DNA of 64,000 nt from Rhodovastum sp963714255 (GCA_963714255.1 CAVQNU010000027.1:310001-374000); one strand, 5' to 3'. Shown: positions 34,908-45,600, counted from the first letter of the stretch. Notes: generated by a model from the letters alone, not told the origin. Numbers and translations: made by a program.

Positions 34908-37900
34908 TCAGGGCTGCCGGATCGTATCCCACTGCGCCCCGAAGACGGTGGCGCAGAGCTGCTGCAAACTGTCCTCCCAGTCCGGCAGGCGGATGCCGGC
35001 CGGCGAGGGCGAGAAATCTTCCGCCATCCACGCCTGCAGCGCCGCAGCCAGATCCTCCGGACGATCGCCGCGGAAATAGCGTGCCTGCGCGCCCGCCACG
35101 TCGCGGAACACCGGCAAGTCGCGGGCGAGGACCGGCATTCCGGTCCGCGCCGCCTCGACGATCGGCATGCCGAATCCCTCATCGCGGGAGGCTATGAGCA
35201 GCCCCGCTCCACTCTGATAAATTTGCTGCAGCCCGGCATCGCTGCAGCTCTCCAGCCAGTGCAGCCGTTCGCCCAGCTCCGGCGAGGCGCGCAGGCCGGT
35301 GGCGAATTCCGCCATCGCCCCGCCCTGCCGGCCGACGATGGTCAGGCCGATATCCGCCCCCGCCTGCCAGTGCCCGGCGAACGCAGCCAGGGCCTGGGCG
35401 TGCGCCTTGCGGGGCTGCAGCATGCCAACCATCACCACCGTCGGGCGGCGTCCGGCGCTGGCCACCGCCGCCTGCACCGATGACGAAACGTCCACTTCTT
35501 CGGCCCGGAGGTCCGCGCACGGGTGGAAAACGCCGATCGGCGGCGTCGTGCGCTGCTCCCCCGCCGTCGCGAGCCACGCCATCAGCGCCCCCGCCACGGG
35601 GCGGGAGATGCAGACGACCGCATCGGCAATGGCGAACATCCGCGCATACCACCCGCCAACCGGCCCGCCGTCCGGCGCCGGCATCAGGTCGTGGACCACC
35701 AGAACGATCCGCATACCGTCCAGCCGCAGCCGCCGCAGCTCGGCGAATTCCGTCTCCGTCATCCCGGGGTTCACATCGGCGCAGAGCAGCACATCGCCGG
35801 CGCCGGCATCGACCGGGACCTCCGGCAGTTCCAGGGGAGCATGGCCCAGCAGGCCGAGCGGCACCGCGGTGGTTTGCCGCAGCCGTCCCTCATGCAGCCG
35901 GACCGCCTCGGCCCGATACACGTCCGACGGCGCCTCCAGCGCCTGGCGGGCAATGTCGCGCACCACCCGCCGATCGCCCGGCCCCTGATCGCCGCGCGCC
36001 AGGTCGGAGATGTCGATCAGCAGGCGAGGGCGCCCCCCGGCCCGCCAGGTGTGCGGAAAACTGCGCCCGACGGCACGCGAGGCGGCGCGCAAACCGCCCG
36101 GCAGGGCCGCCGCGGCAGCGGCCTCCTGGTCGAGAAGCTGCGCCTGGACAGACGGCAAAGGCGTCGCATAGGCGTGTTCGATCGCATCGCGATAGCGCCG
36201 CGCGATTGCCTCGGGCGCCAGCTCGCGCAGGGCATAGAACCGGGCGGCGGCGCCGAGGCACGCCCGGCGCGCCGCATCGCCGTGCAAAGCGATGATCGCC
36301 TCCGCCAGAGCCTGCGCATCGGCCCGGTCGGGCAAGGCGAGCGACACGTCGGCCGGAAGTTCCGCCACCGAGCCGTGCCGGTTGACGATCAGCGGAACGC
36401 CTGCCGTCAGCACATCCGCCACTGCCCGGGAGGATTCACCGCGTGAGCCGGTGCGCCATTGCACCGCCACATCGGCGGCGGCCAGCCAGGCGTCATACTG
36501 CTCCTGCGCCAGCCGCCCGGTCCAATCGATGCCGGCGGCCGCATCGGTCAGACAATTGCGGAACTCCGGCGCCGCGTCGCCGGCGAAGACCAGTCGTCCT
36601 GCGAGGCCCGTCCGCCGCCAGGCGTCGGCCAGCAGGGAGGGACACTTCACGGCGGTGACGAAGCCGAAACTGCACACCACGAACGCATCGTCCGGCAGGC
36701 CGAGCAATTCCCGCGCGGCGATCCGCCCGGGCCGCCAGCGATCGGCCCGCACCATCGGGATGACCGTAATCCGGCTTGTCGCTGCCGCGCCGAAATGCCG
36801 TTGCAGCACTTCAACGCCGTGGCGCGAGTGCTGGATGACCGCGTTGGACGCCAGCAGCACCGGCAGGCAACAGGGATAACGCGCCAGAGCCGCATCCTCT
36901 CCATGCACGGCATCAAAGCGCAGCGCGGCGTAACCGTGCGAGCGCAGCAGCAAGGCCAGGAAGTCGTCCGGCCGGCCGGCGTCATGCGCCAGCCAATGCA
37001 GGTAATCCGAAAGAAATGCGTCGTGCAGAACGACCACGCCCGGGCATTCCAGTAGCAGATGCTCGGTCTGGAAACGGTGGCAGGCAGAATTGCCGATTTG
37101 ATACACGACCCGGTCGAAGCTGCCGGACTGGGCCAGGAAGCTGTCAGGGTCCAGGCGCGGGAAAGCCGCCTGCAGCCGGGTGTCCTCGACCGCGGTCTCG
37201 CTCACCAGGGTGATATCGTAATGCCGGGCGAGGCTGGGCAGCAGGTCGCGGCTGTAGTCGGCGATGCCGCTAGGCTGCGGCGGCAATGGCGAGATGAAGG
37301 CCAGGCTCGGCCGTTGCTGCAGCACGCCGGCCGGACGGGGTTTCTCCTGGCGCAACCGGCTTGTGTGAATCTGTTCGAGCGCGTCCCAGGCGCGCGCCGC
37401 ACTCGAGGGCCAGGTGAAGCGGCCGGCCTGCACCGGGCCCCAGGCGGCGAGATCGGCACGCAAGGCCGGGTTTTTCAGCACGTTTTGCATGCAGGCGGCG
37501 ATGCCGGCAGGATCGCTCGGGTCGAACATCGCATCCGCCCGCCCGATAACTTCCGGCAGGCTGGTCGTGTTGCTGGCAATGGCGGGGGCGCCGCATGCCA
37601 TGGCCTCGGCCACCGGCAAGCCGAAACCTTCGTGCAGCGAGGGAAACACAAACAGCGCACAGGTGGAATAAAGCGCGTTGAGGTCGCCTTCCTGGACGAA
37701 TGGAATGACGATGAAATCCTCGACCGGCACATCCAGTTCTGCCGCTGTCCGGCGCAGCCTCGCCTCATTCATCCTGCCGACGATCAGCAATTGATGGCGC
37801 GCGCGCAGGTCCCGCGGCAGCAGCGCGTAGGCGGCGATCAGCCCCGCCTCGTTCTTGCGGATATCCCCGGCGCCAAGGAAAAGAATGAACGAGTTCGCGC

Positions 37901-38574
37901 AGCCCGTACCGTCGCAGCAGCTCCGCCCGCGCCACTTCGGACAAGGCGGCGGGGCGGAAATCGGCGCTGATGCCGGGCGGTACGTTGAACACGCGATCCG
38001 GCGGATAAGGCAAATGCCGGATGGCCTCGCCACGGCTCGAATCCGAAATGGCGAGCAGACCCTCGCACAGCGCCATTTCATGCACGCAGCGATAGTACCA
38101 GCGTGCCCCGGTTGTGAACGGGCCGGACGGCGCGAAATACTGCTGATGCCGGATCAGGGGGATCAGGTCGTAGCAGGTCGCCACCACCGGCAGTTGCTCC
38201 AGGCGCGGCGGCTGCACAGAGACAATGTCCTCATCCAGCCCCTCGAACAGGCTGCAGACATGCACCAGATCAGGTTGCAGCGCGGCCAGGAACTGCGCAC
38301 GGATGGCCATCGCCAGGTCGCGCAGAGGCGATTCCTGAAACGCCGAGATTCCGCGCGGCGGATGCCAGAGGCGGATCTGTTTGCGGGGCAGGATGCCGGC
38401 AAAACCTGCGGCGAGTTCCTCCGCCGTTTCGGGCAGAGCGCCGCTGAGGGCAATGATAACCTCATGATCGCGCGCCTGGCGTGCCATGGCCATCGCGAGC
38501 TCGCGGGAATAGCGGCCGATGCCGCGCGCATGGCTGCAGCCCTGCGCGCCTTGCAGATCGATCACAAGACGCAT
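34908..38574 (-). CDS. Three-module GT4 glycosyltransferase, interrupted by one frameshift
   Basis: The start is ATG at 38574 (MRLVIDLQGAQGCSHARGIG). The first 229 codons read well up to RYGLREL. Near 37890 the sense moves to another frame and continues as FILFLGAGDIRKNEAGLIAA. Read through, it encodes about 1220 residues with three GT-B halves. Module 1 ends with the donor-site motif SLHEGFGLPVAEAMA (about residue 318). Module 2 has GIADYSRDLLPSL and SSRAVADVLTAGVPL. Module 3 has MLQPRKAHAQAL and SRDEGFGMPIVEAARTGMPV (about residue 1131). Such multi-GT4 proteins build surface polysaccharide or glycosylate surface proteins in the cytoplasm. A one-base indel here may be real decay or a sequencing error. 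Confidence 0.85.
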
Positions 38575-38589
38575 ACTGGTTTCAGGCCC

Positions 38590-39144
38590 TCACACGGCGG
38601 CGCCGGGCCGGCACCGGTCAGACCCTTGCGGCATGGCGTCGGCGGCAAGACCGCGGGCGGCGAACTGGCGATAGAGGCGATCCTCCGCCTCGCTCAGGTC
38701 AGACATGCCGGCCTCTGCCGCGAGGGCGGCGGGCGGCTCGGCCTCGGGAAGGACCTCCACCTCGGCCTCGGCAAAGACCTCCATCTCGGCCGCGATGACA
38801 TCGGCGACCGGATCGGGCTCCGGCATCGCCCGACGTTCATAGGCGCGGTAGCGCCGCGCCAGATACTCCACCGGACCAGGCCCGATGGACCGCAGCAGCC
38901 GGGACGCCCGTCGCCCGCCCGGCAGGCGCAGCACTTGCCGCATGCCGCGATGAAAAACCTGCCGCGCCAGTTCCTTCCCGAATGGACCGGCGGCCGGAGC
39001 GGGAACCGCAGAGGCCTCGCCCGCCGTCCTGCCCGGCAGCAACCGGCGCAGCATGCGAAGTGGTGCAGTCATGCGCGCGCAAATGCTGTGCAGCACACCG
39101 GACAGTCTCGTATCGGCGGTCTGGCGCGGCGTCCGCCATAGCAT
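38590..39144 (-). CDS. Unknown protein linked to the multi-domain glycosyltransferase
   Basis: I chose the ATG at 39144 because AGGA lies 8 nt upstream. In-frame ATGs at 39162 and 39183 lack a site. The 184-residue protein is basic in the first half (RMLRRLLPGRT, RRASRLLRSIG). The second half carries an acidic imperfect repeat (EVFAEAEVEVLPEAEPP) and then SEAEDRLYRQFAARG. No signal peptide or membrane segment. It ends 16 bp before the glycosyltransferase start, so the two are probably cotranscribed. I do not recognise the family. Confidence 0.6.
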   Translation of the reverse strand: MLWRTPRQTADTRLSGVLHSICARMTAPLRMLRRLLPGRTAGEASAVPAPAAGPFGKELARQVFHRGMRQVLRLPGGRRASRLLRSIGPGPVEYLARRYRAYERRAMPEPDPVADVIAAEMEVFAEAEVEVLPEAEPPAALAAEAGMSDLSEAEDRLYRQFAARGLAADAMPQGSDRCRPGAAV

Positions 39145-39429
39145 TCGATTTTCCTGATACATGGCTAAAGAAGTGCGTGGCATGAATGATCCGGCTGGAA
39201 CGGCGGTGGCGAAGACTTCGATGCATACCGGCTGACCCACACGCCGTCCAGAAGCGGCATGCCTGCGGACCGGATTACCATGGCGTTGACGTGCCGGTTT
39301 ATGATCAGCCTGCTTGCGGCGTTTGCCCCCGCCGAAGCCCCGACGCATCACAGATGTCGGCTCGCCCGTACCGCAATACCCGCCTGGACCGCGGGGCGAA
39401 CCGGCTCCGTTACGGTTGGCAGCACCTCC

Positions 39430-40323
39430 TCATCGCCGGCGCAGCACCAGCGTGCACCATTTGCCGTCGGCCCCGCTGCGCTCCAGCACCAGGCCCTGGC
39501 GCCGGTGCGCGGCGAGCACCCAGCGCGCCTGCGAGACCAGCAGCCCGGCCAGGATGGCGGTGCCGCCGGGTGCGAGATGGCCGGCAAGCGGCCGCGCCAT
39601 CCGGCAGAGCGGGCGCGCCAGGATGTTGGCGAAGACCAGATCATACGGCCCGCCGCCGCTGACCAACGGCGAGGACCAGCCGTCGGCACGGAAAAACCGG
39701 GTCAGGCCGCCCGCCCGGTTGAGGCGCGCATTGGCGCGGGCGGTGCGCACGCTCCAGGGGTCGATGTCGGTGCCGCGCACGCGCCGGTGCAGCAGGCGCG
39801 CCGCCGCCAGCGCCAGGATGCCCGAACCGGTGCCCAGGTCGAGGATGCGGCGCGGGCGGCGATACGCCACACGCTCCAGGGCGCGCAGGCAGCCGCGGGT
39901 GGAGCCGTGCTCGCCCGAACCGAACGCCACCGCGGCGTCGAGCCTGATGGTCAGCCGCCCCGGCGTGACCGGCCCGCTGATATGGGTGCCACGGATGGCG
40001 AAGCGCCGCCCCACCAGTTGCTCGGGGAAGGCCTCGTGGGTGCGTTCCAGCCAGCCCTCGGCGGCGGTCTCGCGGCGGAACTCGGTGGCCTGAACGCCGG
40101 TGACCAGGGCGGCCAGTGCAAGGACGGCGGCGAGTTCGGGTTCATGCGCCCCCTGGTCCTTGACCCCCTCGACGGTCCAGAGCCCGGCTTCCTCGTCGTG
40201 GAAGAAGCCCACGGTGCCGCAGACCTCGCCCAGCGCCGCCGCATAGGCTTCCAGCGCGTCAGGCGCGACGGTAACGGAGACGGTTTCGAGAATTGTGGCG
40301 TGGCGGCGTGGGGCAGTCAGCAC
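39430..40323 (-). CDS. prmA: Ribosomal protein L11 methyltransferase
   Basis: PrmA trimethylates lysines and the N-terminus of ribosomal protein L11. The 297-residue frame starts with GTG at 40323. SAM-binding motif I is ILDLGTGSGILALAAA, motif post I is GTDIDPWSV, and the catalytic loop is DLVFANILARPL (family consensus NIL). The N-terminal about 100 residues form the L11-binding part, with TIRLDAAVAFGSGEHGST at the junction. The small coiled-coil gene lies 27 bp upstream, and uvrD before it. Confidence 0.93.
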   Translation of the reverse strand: MLTAPRRHATILETVSVTVAPDALEAYAAALGEVCGTVGFFHDEEAGLWTVEGVKDQGAHEPELAAVLALAALVTGVQATEFRRETAAEGWLERTHEAFPEQLVGRRFAIRGTHISGPVTPGRLTIRLDAAVAFGSGEHGSTRGCLRALERVAYRRPRRILDLGTGSGILALAAARLLHRRVRGTDIDPWSVRTARANARLNRAGGLTRFFRADGWSSPLVSGGGPYDLVFANILARPLCRMARPLAGHLAPGGTAILAGLLVSQARWVLAAHRRQGLVLERSGADGKWCTLVLRRR

Positions 40324-40350
40324 CTGACGATCCGATCGGTCGGCATGGGT

Positions 40351-40539
40351 TCAAAACGGTGGCGGCTCATCGCCATCCTGCTCGAGCAGCCGCTCGAGCG
40401 CCTCGGTCTGCTGGGCCGACAATTCGGCCGCCTGTTCCGCTTCCTCGCGGCGCCGGTCCTGGTCGGCGCGGAGAAGCTGGTTGGTGACATCCAAGGTGGC
40501 AATGAGATCGCGAATAGCCTCGATCAGTTTTTCCGGCAT
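40351..40539 (-). CDS. Small coiled-coil protein of 62 residues
   Basis: ATG at 40539 follows GAGGAA with 5-nt spacing. The product starts MPEKLIEAIRDLIATLDVTN and is Glu/Gln/Arg-rich with heptads (LLRADQDRRREEAEQAAELS), ending EPPPF. It lies 37 bp after the uvrD stop and 27 bp before prmA, all on the minus strand, so it is likely in the same transcript. Function unknown. Confidence 0.7.
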   Translation of the reverse strand: MPEKLIEAIRDLIATLDVTNQLLRADQDRRREEAEQAAELSAQQTEALERLLEQDGDEPPPF

Positions 40540-40576
40540 GCGTTCCTCGGGTGCGGGGGGCCAGGCGGCGGCAGGC

Positions 40577-42766
40577 TCATAGCACCTTCTCGACGAACCG
40601 ATCCAAGACGCGCTTGTCGCCGGCCTTGTCGAAGGCGATGTCGAGCTTGTCGTCCTCGGCGGCGGTGACGGTGCCGTAGCCGAATTTCTGGTGGAACACC
40701 CGCGCGCCCACCGCAATCTCATCCTCGCGCGGCTTGCGGGCCGGCTGCTCCCAGGCCTCGATCGTGCGGGTCCGGCGGGCGGCGAGCGGGAACTGGGCGG
40801 GGAACATGACGGGCGCGGACAGCATGCGGTCGCGCGCGAGGGCGGCCGAGCCGGTACGCTCGACTTCGGCGTCCGGCAGTTCGGCGATGAAGCGGCTGGG
40901 GATGCTGCTCTGCCAGTTGGCGTAAATGCGCCGGTTGGCGGCGTGGCTCACGATGGCCCGCCTGCGCGCACGGGTCAGGCCGACATAGGCCAGGCGCCGC
41001 TCCTCCTCCAGCCCCTTGGCGCCGGACTTGTCCATGGTGCGCTGGCTGGGGAACAGCCCCTCCTCCCAGCCGGGCAGGAACACGGTGTCGAATTCCAGCC
41101 CCTTGGCGGCGTGCAGGGTCATCAGGCTGACCCGGTCGCCCTCGGCGTTCTCCTCGTTCTCCATCACCAGTGCGACATGATCGAGGAACCCCGCCAGGGT
41201 TTCGAAATCAGCGAGGGCGCGGACCAGCTCTTTCAGGTTCTCCAGCCGGCCCGGCGCCTCGGGCGATTTGTCCTGCTTCCACATGTCCGTATAGCCGGAC
41301 TCGTCCAGCATGGTTGTCAGGGTGAGCACATGCCCCTCGCGGCCGAGCCGCTCGCGCCAACGGGCGAAGCCGCGCAGCAGTTCGGCGATCGCCTCGCGCG
41401 GCCGGCCGCGCAGCCCACCCTGCTCGATCAGTTGGGCGGCGGCGAGCGCCAGGGGAATGTCGCGGTCGCGCGCAGTGGTGTGCAGGGCCCGCCGCGCCTG
41501 CTCGCCGACGCCGCGGCGCGGGACGTTGACGATGCGCTCGAACGCCAGATCGTCGGCCGGCTGGTGCAGCACCCGCATATAGGCGATGGCGTCGCGGATT
41601 TCCTGACGTTCGTAAAAGCGCAGGCCGCCGATGACGCGATACGGCAGACCCAGGGTGATCAGCCGTTCCTCGAAGGCGCGGGTCTGAAACCCCGCGCGCA
41701 CCAGCACCGCCATCTCGGCCAGTTTTTCCCCGCCGCGGCGGAGCTGCTCGATACGGTCGCCGACCGTGCGGGCCTCTTCATCGGAGTCCCAGACGCCGAT
41801 GACGCTCACTTTTTCCCCGGACGCATCGGTGCGGCCGGGCCGCAAAGTCTTGCCCAGCCGACCTTCATTGTGCGCGATCAGGGCGGAGGCGGCGGCGAGG
41901 ATGGGCGCGGTGGAGCGGTAATTGCGCTCCAGGCGGACGATGCGGGCGCCGGGGAAATCCTTTTCGAACCGGAGTATGTTCTCCACCTCGGCGCCCCGCC
42001 AGGAATAGATCGACTGGTCGTCGTCGCCGACGCAGCAGATGTTGTGGTGCGACTGCGCCAACAGGCGCAGCCACAGATACTGCACCAGGTTGGTGTCCTG
42101 GTATTCGTCGACCAGGATGTAGCGGAAGCTGCGGTGGTACTGCGCCAGCACATCGGCATGGCCGCGCAGGATTTCCGTCACGTGCAGCAGCAGATCGCCG
42201 AAATCGGCGGCATTCAGGCTGCGCAGCCGATCCTGATAGGCGGCATACAGCGCGCGGGCGCGGCCGGCGGCGAAGTCGGCGTCCTCGGCCGGGGTGACGC
42301 GAGCGGGCGGCAGGCCGCGGTCCTTCCAGCGCTGGATCAGCGCCATCAGCGCCGGCGGTGCCCAGCGCTTGGTATCCAGCCCGTCAGCCTCCATGACCTG
42401 CTTGAGCAGCCGAAGCTGGTCGTCGGTGTCGAGGATGTTGAAGCTGCTGGTGAGCCCGGCCAACTCGGCGTGGCGGCGCAGCATGCGCGCGCAGAGCGCG
42501 TGGAAGGTGCCGAGCCACAGCCCCTCGGCGGGGCGGCCGAGCATGGCGGAGACGCGCTCGCGCATCTCGCGGGCGGCCTTGTTGGTGAAGGTAACGGCCA
42601 GCACCTGGCCCGGAAAAGCGCGGCCGGTGAGCAGGATATGGGCAAATCGGGTGGTCAGCACGCGGGTTTTGCCGGTGCCGGCGCCGGCGAGCACCAGCAG
42701 CGGGCCGTCGATGGTTTCCACGGCTTCGCGCTGCTCGGCGTTCAGGCGGCTGAGGTAGTCGGTCAT
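40577..42766 (-). CDS. uvrD: ATP-dependent DNA helicase UvrD/PcrA
   Basis: A 729-residue superfamily 1A helicase with 3'-5' polarity, acting in nucleotide excision and mismatch repair. The motifs in order: LNAEQREAVE (Q motif), AGAGTGKTRVL (Walker A), VDEYQDTN (Walker B), GDDDQSIYSWRGAEVENIL, RLERNYRS, LMTLHAAKGLEFDTVFL and YVGLTRARRR. The C-terminal region with VFHQKFGYGTV is the Tudor-like domain seen in PcrA/UvrD. Repeat H lies upstream. The gene probably shares a transcript with the coiled-coil gene and prmA. Confidence 0.95.
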   Translation of the reverse strand: MTDYLSRLNAEQREAVETIDGPLLVLAGAGTGKTRVLTTRFAHILLTGRAFPGQVLAVTFTNKAAREMRERVSAMLGRPAEGLWLGTFHALCARMLRRHAELAGLTSSFNILDTDDQLRLLKQVMEADGLDTKRWAPPALMALIQRWKDRGLPPARVTPAEDADFAAGRARALYAAYQDRLRSLNAADFGDLLLHVTEILRGHADVLAQYHRSFRYILVDEYQDTNLVQYLWLRLLAQSHHNICCVGDDDQSIYSWRGAEVENILRFEKDFPGARIVRLERNYRSTAPILAAASALIAHNEGRLGKTLRPGRTDASGEKVSVIGVWDSDEEARTVGDRIEQLRRGGEKLAEMAVLVRAGFQTRAFEERLITLGLPYRVIGGLRFYERQEIRDAIAYMRVLHQPADDLAFERIVNVPRRGVGEQARRALHTTARDRDIPLALAAAQLIEQGGLRGRPREAIAELLRGFARWRERLGREGHVLTLTTMLDESGYTDMWKQDKSPEAPGRLENLKELVRALADFETLAGFLDHVALVMENEENAEGDRVSLMTLHAAKGLEFDTVFLPGWEEGLFPSQRTMDKSGAKGLEEERRLAYVGLTRARRRAIVSHAANRRIYANWQSSIPSRFIAELPDAEVERTGSAALARDRMLSAPVMFPAQFPLAARRTRTIEAWEQPARKPREDEIAVGARVFHQKFGYGTVTAAEDDKLDIAFDKAGDKRVLDRFVEKVL

Positions 42767-42800
42767 TGGGGTGGTATAGAACCGGGGGTGAACGTGGCCA

Positions 42801-42930
42801 AGTAAGTAAGGCCAGGGCTCTGCCCTGGACCCGCCAAGGGGCAGTGGCCCCCTGGACCCCGCTACTTAAGTAATGGGTTCCAAGGGGCCACTGCCCCTTG
42901 GCGGGTCCAGGGCAGAGCCCTGGCCTTACT
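42801..42930. repeat. Palindromic repeat copy H (long inverted pair)
   Basis: Arms 42809-42860 and 42875-42927 are near-perfect inverted copies around GCTACTTAAGTAATGGG. The 3' arm runs into the last codons and stop of metF. It separates uvrD from metF. Confidence 0.88.
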
Positions 42931-43876
42931 GCTTCGGCCGCACCCCGAGAATATGCGCGATCGCGTAAACCAAATCCGATCGGTTCAGCGTATAAAAATG
43001 GAACTCGTCAATACCGCTGGCCTGCAGCACGCGCACCTGTTCGGCGGCCACCACGGCGGCGACCATCCGGCGGGTTTCATGGTCCTCGTCCAGCCCCTCG
43101 AACAAATGCCCGAGCCAGCCCGGCACCGAGGCGCCGCACATCGCCGAGAACCGCACCGCCTGGGCAAAGTTGGACACCGGCATGATCCCCGGCACGATCG
43201 GCGCGGTGATGCCGGCGGCGAGGCAACGGTCGAGGAAGCGCAGATAGGTCCCGGCCTCGAAGAAGTAATTCGTAATCGCGCGGGTGGCCCCGGCATCCAG
43301 CTTGCGCTTGAGGTTGTCGAGGTCGGCCTCGGGGCTGAGCGCGGCCGGATGCACCTCGGGGTAGGCGGCCACCGAGATCTCGAAATCGGCAATACGCTTC
43401 AGCCCGGCCACCAGGTCGGCGGCATAGGCGTAGCCCTCGGGATGCGGCACGTAATCGCCGCCGCCGGGCACGTCGCCGCGCAGCGCCACGATATGGCGCA
43501 CGCCGGCCTGCCAGTAGGCGCGGGCAATGGCGTCGATCTCGTCCCGGCTGGCGTTCACGCAGGTCAGGTGCGCGGCCGGCGTCAGAGCGGTTTCCTGCAG
43601 GATGCGTGTCACGATGGCGTGGGTGCGCGCCTGGGTCGAGCCGCCGGCACCATAGGTGACCGAAACGAAACGCGGCGCCAGCGGCTCCAGCCGGCGGATG
43701 CAGGTCCAGAGTTGCTGTTCGAGTGCCTCGGTACGGGGCGGAAAGAACTCGAAGGAAAGCGCCGGGGCAGGCAGGTTGGCGTCGCGCGCCGGCAGGGCGG
43801 CGAACCGGGGACCGGTCAACCAGCGCTCCAGCGCTGCAGGAACGAGAGGCGACGCCGGAGAGAGTGTGTGGTTCAT
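42926..43876 (-). CDS. metF: 5,10-methylenetetrahydrofolate reductase
   Basis: A flavin TIM-barrel enzyme that makes 5-methyl-THF for methionine synthesis. Start ATG at 43876 with AAGG 8 nt upstream; two more in-frame ATGs lie before it. Motifs: FEFFPPRT near residue 40 (Glu of the active site), VSVTYGAGGST, HLTCVNASRDEI, VALRGDVPGG and DNLKRKLDAGATRAITNYFF. The length of 316 residues is typical for MetF alone. Repeat H touches its stop. No metH is in view. Confidence 0.95.
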   Translation of the reverse strand: MNHTLSPASPLVPAALERWLTGPRFAALPARDANLPAPALSFEFFPPRTEALEQQLWTCIRRLEPLAPRFVSVTYGAGGSTQARTHAIVTRILQETALTPAAHLTCVNASRDEIDAIARAYWQAGVRHIVALRGDVPGGGDYVPHPEGYAYAADLVAGLKRIADFEISVAAYPEVHPAALSPEADLDNLKRKLDAGATRAITNYFFEAGTYLRFLDRCLAAGITAPIVPGIMPVSNFAQAVRFSAMCGASVPGWLGHLFEGLDEDHETRRMVAAVVAAEQVRVLQASGIDEFHFYTLNRSDLVYAIAHILGVRPKQ

Positions 43877-44111
43877 CGCCATGCCTTGCGAAGTGGGGCG
43901 CGCCGCGCCGGAGGTTGCCATCGGTGGCCGCCCTCGATTTGCGCGCTAAACCATTGCGCGGCGCCGGGATGCGGGTAGAAACCTTGTAGCGAAACTGGTT
44001 CCAGGCGGGCAAGGCGTACCCATCTGCGGGTGGATTTCCGCTCCGCGGGCGGCGTATGAGTTCCGGCTTGTCCGGCTGCCCCTGTCCGCCAAGCTGTCGC
44101 CGAGGAGTCCG

Positions 44112-44930
44112 ATGCGCCGCCTGTCCCGATCGATTCAGCTGCCGGCATTCAAGCTCGAGGCAATCGCCCTGCTGGCCGCTGCGGTTGCGCTGGCCGCATC
44201 GCTGGCGGGCTGTGCCAGTAAGCCGCCGGCCGACGATCTCGACGCGGTGGCGGATTACAACGAGGCGCACGACCCGCTGGAGCCTACAAACCGGGTATTC
44301 TATGCGGTCAACAACGGCCTGGACACGGTCATCCTGCGGCCGCTTGCGGTGGCATATAAATATGCTGTGCCGTATGTGGTGCGCAGCCACACGCACAATG
44401 TGCTCACCAACCTGTCCATGCCGGTGGCGCTGGTCGATGATATGCTGGCCGCACGCCCGCGCCGCGCCGGCGATACGCTGATGCGCCTGCTGCTGAACAG
44501 CACCCTCGGGGTCGCGGGCGTGTTCGACGTGGCCACCGGCTGGGGGTGGCCGGCGCACGATACGGACGCCGGCATGACACTGGCGATATGGGGCCTGTCG
44601 GAAGGACCGTTCCTGTTCATCCCCGTGCTCGGCCCGTCCAGCCCGCGCGACGCCGCCGGTTTCGGCACCGATATCGGCATGGACCCGTTGACCTGGTTCG
44701 GCCAGGGCGTGGCGGTGTCGGCGCTCGGCTATACGCGCTATGGAATGAACGCCCTCGACAGCCGCACCGCCGTGCTGGACGACCTTGACAAGATCAAGGC
44801 GCAGGCGCTCGACCCCTATGCTACGATCCGCAGCCTTTACCGGCAGCACCGCCAATCGCAGATCGAGGAGGCGCGGTCGGATGACCGGGCGACCGTACCG
44901 GCGTGGTTCGTGCAGCCAAGTCGACCTTGA
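44112..44930 (+). CDS. mlaA: MlaA (VacJ) family lipoprotein
   Basis: The product has 272 residues. A long leader ends in lipobox SLAGC, so it is an outer-membrane lipoprotein. Family motifs: NEAHDPLEPTNRVFYAVNNGLD, RPLAVAYKYAVP, FLFIPVLGPSSPRDAAGFG and RYGMNALDSR. MlaA removes mislocalised phospholipids from the outer leaflet. mlaC follows 31 bp downstream. The transporter genes mlaFED are not seen here. Confidence 0.94.
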   Translation: MRRLSRSIQLPAFKLEAIALLAAAVALAASLAGCASKPPADDLDAVADYNEAHDPLEPTNRVFYAVNNGLDTVILRPLAVAYKYAVPYVVRSHTHNVLTNLSMPVALVDDMLAARPRRAGDTLMRLLLNSTLGVAGVFDVATGWGWPAHDTDAGMTLAIWGLSEGPFLFIPVLGPSSPRDAAGFGTDIGMDPLTWFGQGVAVSALGYTRYGMNALDSRTAVLDDLDKIKAQALDPYATIRSLYRQHRQSQIEEARSDDRATVPAWFVQPSRP

Positions 44931-44961
44931 CCATACCTCACGCGCAGAACGGGGCTTCCCT

Positions 44962-45576
44962 ATGTTGACACGACGCACCCTGCTGCTGTCTGCGGCCGCC
45001 GCCCTGGCGGCGACGGGGCTGCCGCTCTCGTCCGCGCAGGCGCAGAACATGGCGCAGGCCACCGCGTTCATCGAGCAGACCGGCCGCGACCTGACCGACG
45101 CGGTGAACGGGCCGGGCTCGATCGCCGAGAAGCAGCGCAGGCTGCAGGCGATCATCGACCGCGCGGTGGACGTGAACGATGTGGCACGGTTCTGCCTCGG
45201 ACGGTTCTGGCGCGCCGCCTCGCCGGCGCAACAGAAGGAATATCTTGAGCTGTTCCACCGCGTGCTGATGATCAACATCACCGGCAAGGTCGGCGAATAT
45301 CAGGGTGTGCGAATTGACCTCGGGCGGGCCCAGCCGCGCGACGCCGGCGAGGTCCTGGTCTCCACCATGGTGGTCCGGCCTGGCAATCCACCCGCCAAGG
45401 TCGACTGGCTGGTCAGCGCAGAGACCGGCAGCCCGAAGATCGTCGACGTGATCGCCGAGGGCACCAGCCTGCGCCTGACGCAGCGCAGCGACTATTCCGC
45501 CTATCTGGCGCACAACAACAACAGTGTGCAGGCGCTGATCGACGCGCTGCGGCAGCAGGCGAGCCAGCCGGGCTGA
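44962..45576 (+). CDS. mlaC: MlaC/Ttg2D family phospholipid-binding periplasmic protein
   Basis: ATG at 44962 starts a twin-arginine-like leader (TRRTLLLSAAAALAATGL) ending AQAQ. The 204-residue mature fold matches the toluene-tolerance family: VDVNDVARFCLGRFWRAASP, QKEYLELFHRVL and PKIVDVIAEGTSLRLTQRSD, with YSAYLAHNNNSVQALIDALR. It carries phospholipids between MlaA and the inner-membrane complex. It is in an operon with mlaA. Confidence 0.93.
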   Translation: MLTRRTLLLSAAAALAATGLPLSSAQAQNMAQATAFIEQTGRDLTDAVNGPGSIAEKQRRLQAIIDRAVDVNDVARFCLGRFWRAASPAQQKEYLELFHRVLMINITGKVGEYQGVRIDLGRAQPRDAGEVLVSTMVVRPGNPPAKVDWLVSAETGSPKIVDVIAEGTSLRLTQRSDYSAYLAHNNNSVQALIDALRQQASQPG

Positions 45577-45600
45577 TCCTGTCGACGCGGAGCCCTGGCG

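Noticed and set aside
43877..44111. Possible SAM or SAH riboswitch upstream of metF
   Set aside because: I could not find the conserved helices or core of a known riboswitch in this 235-bp gap.
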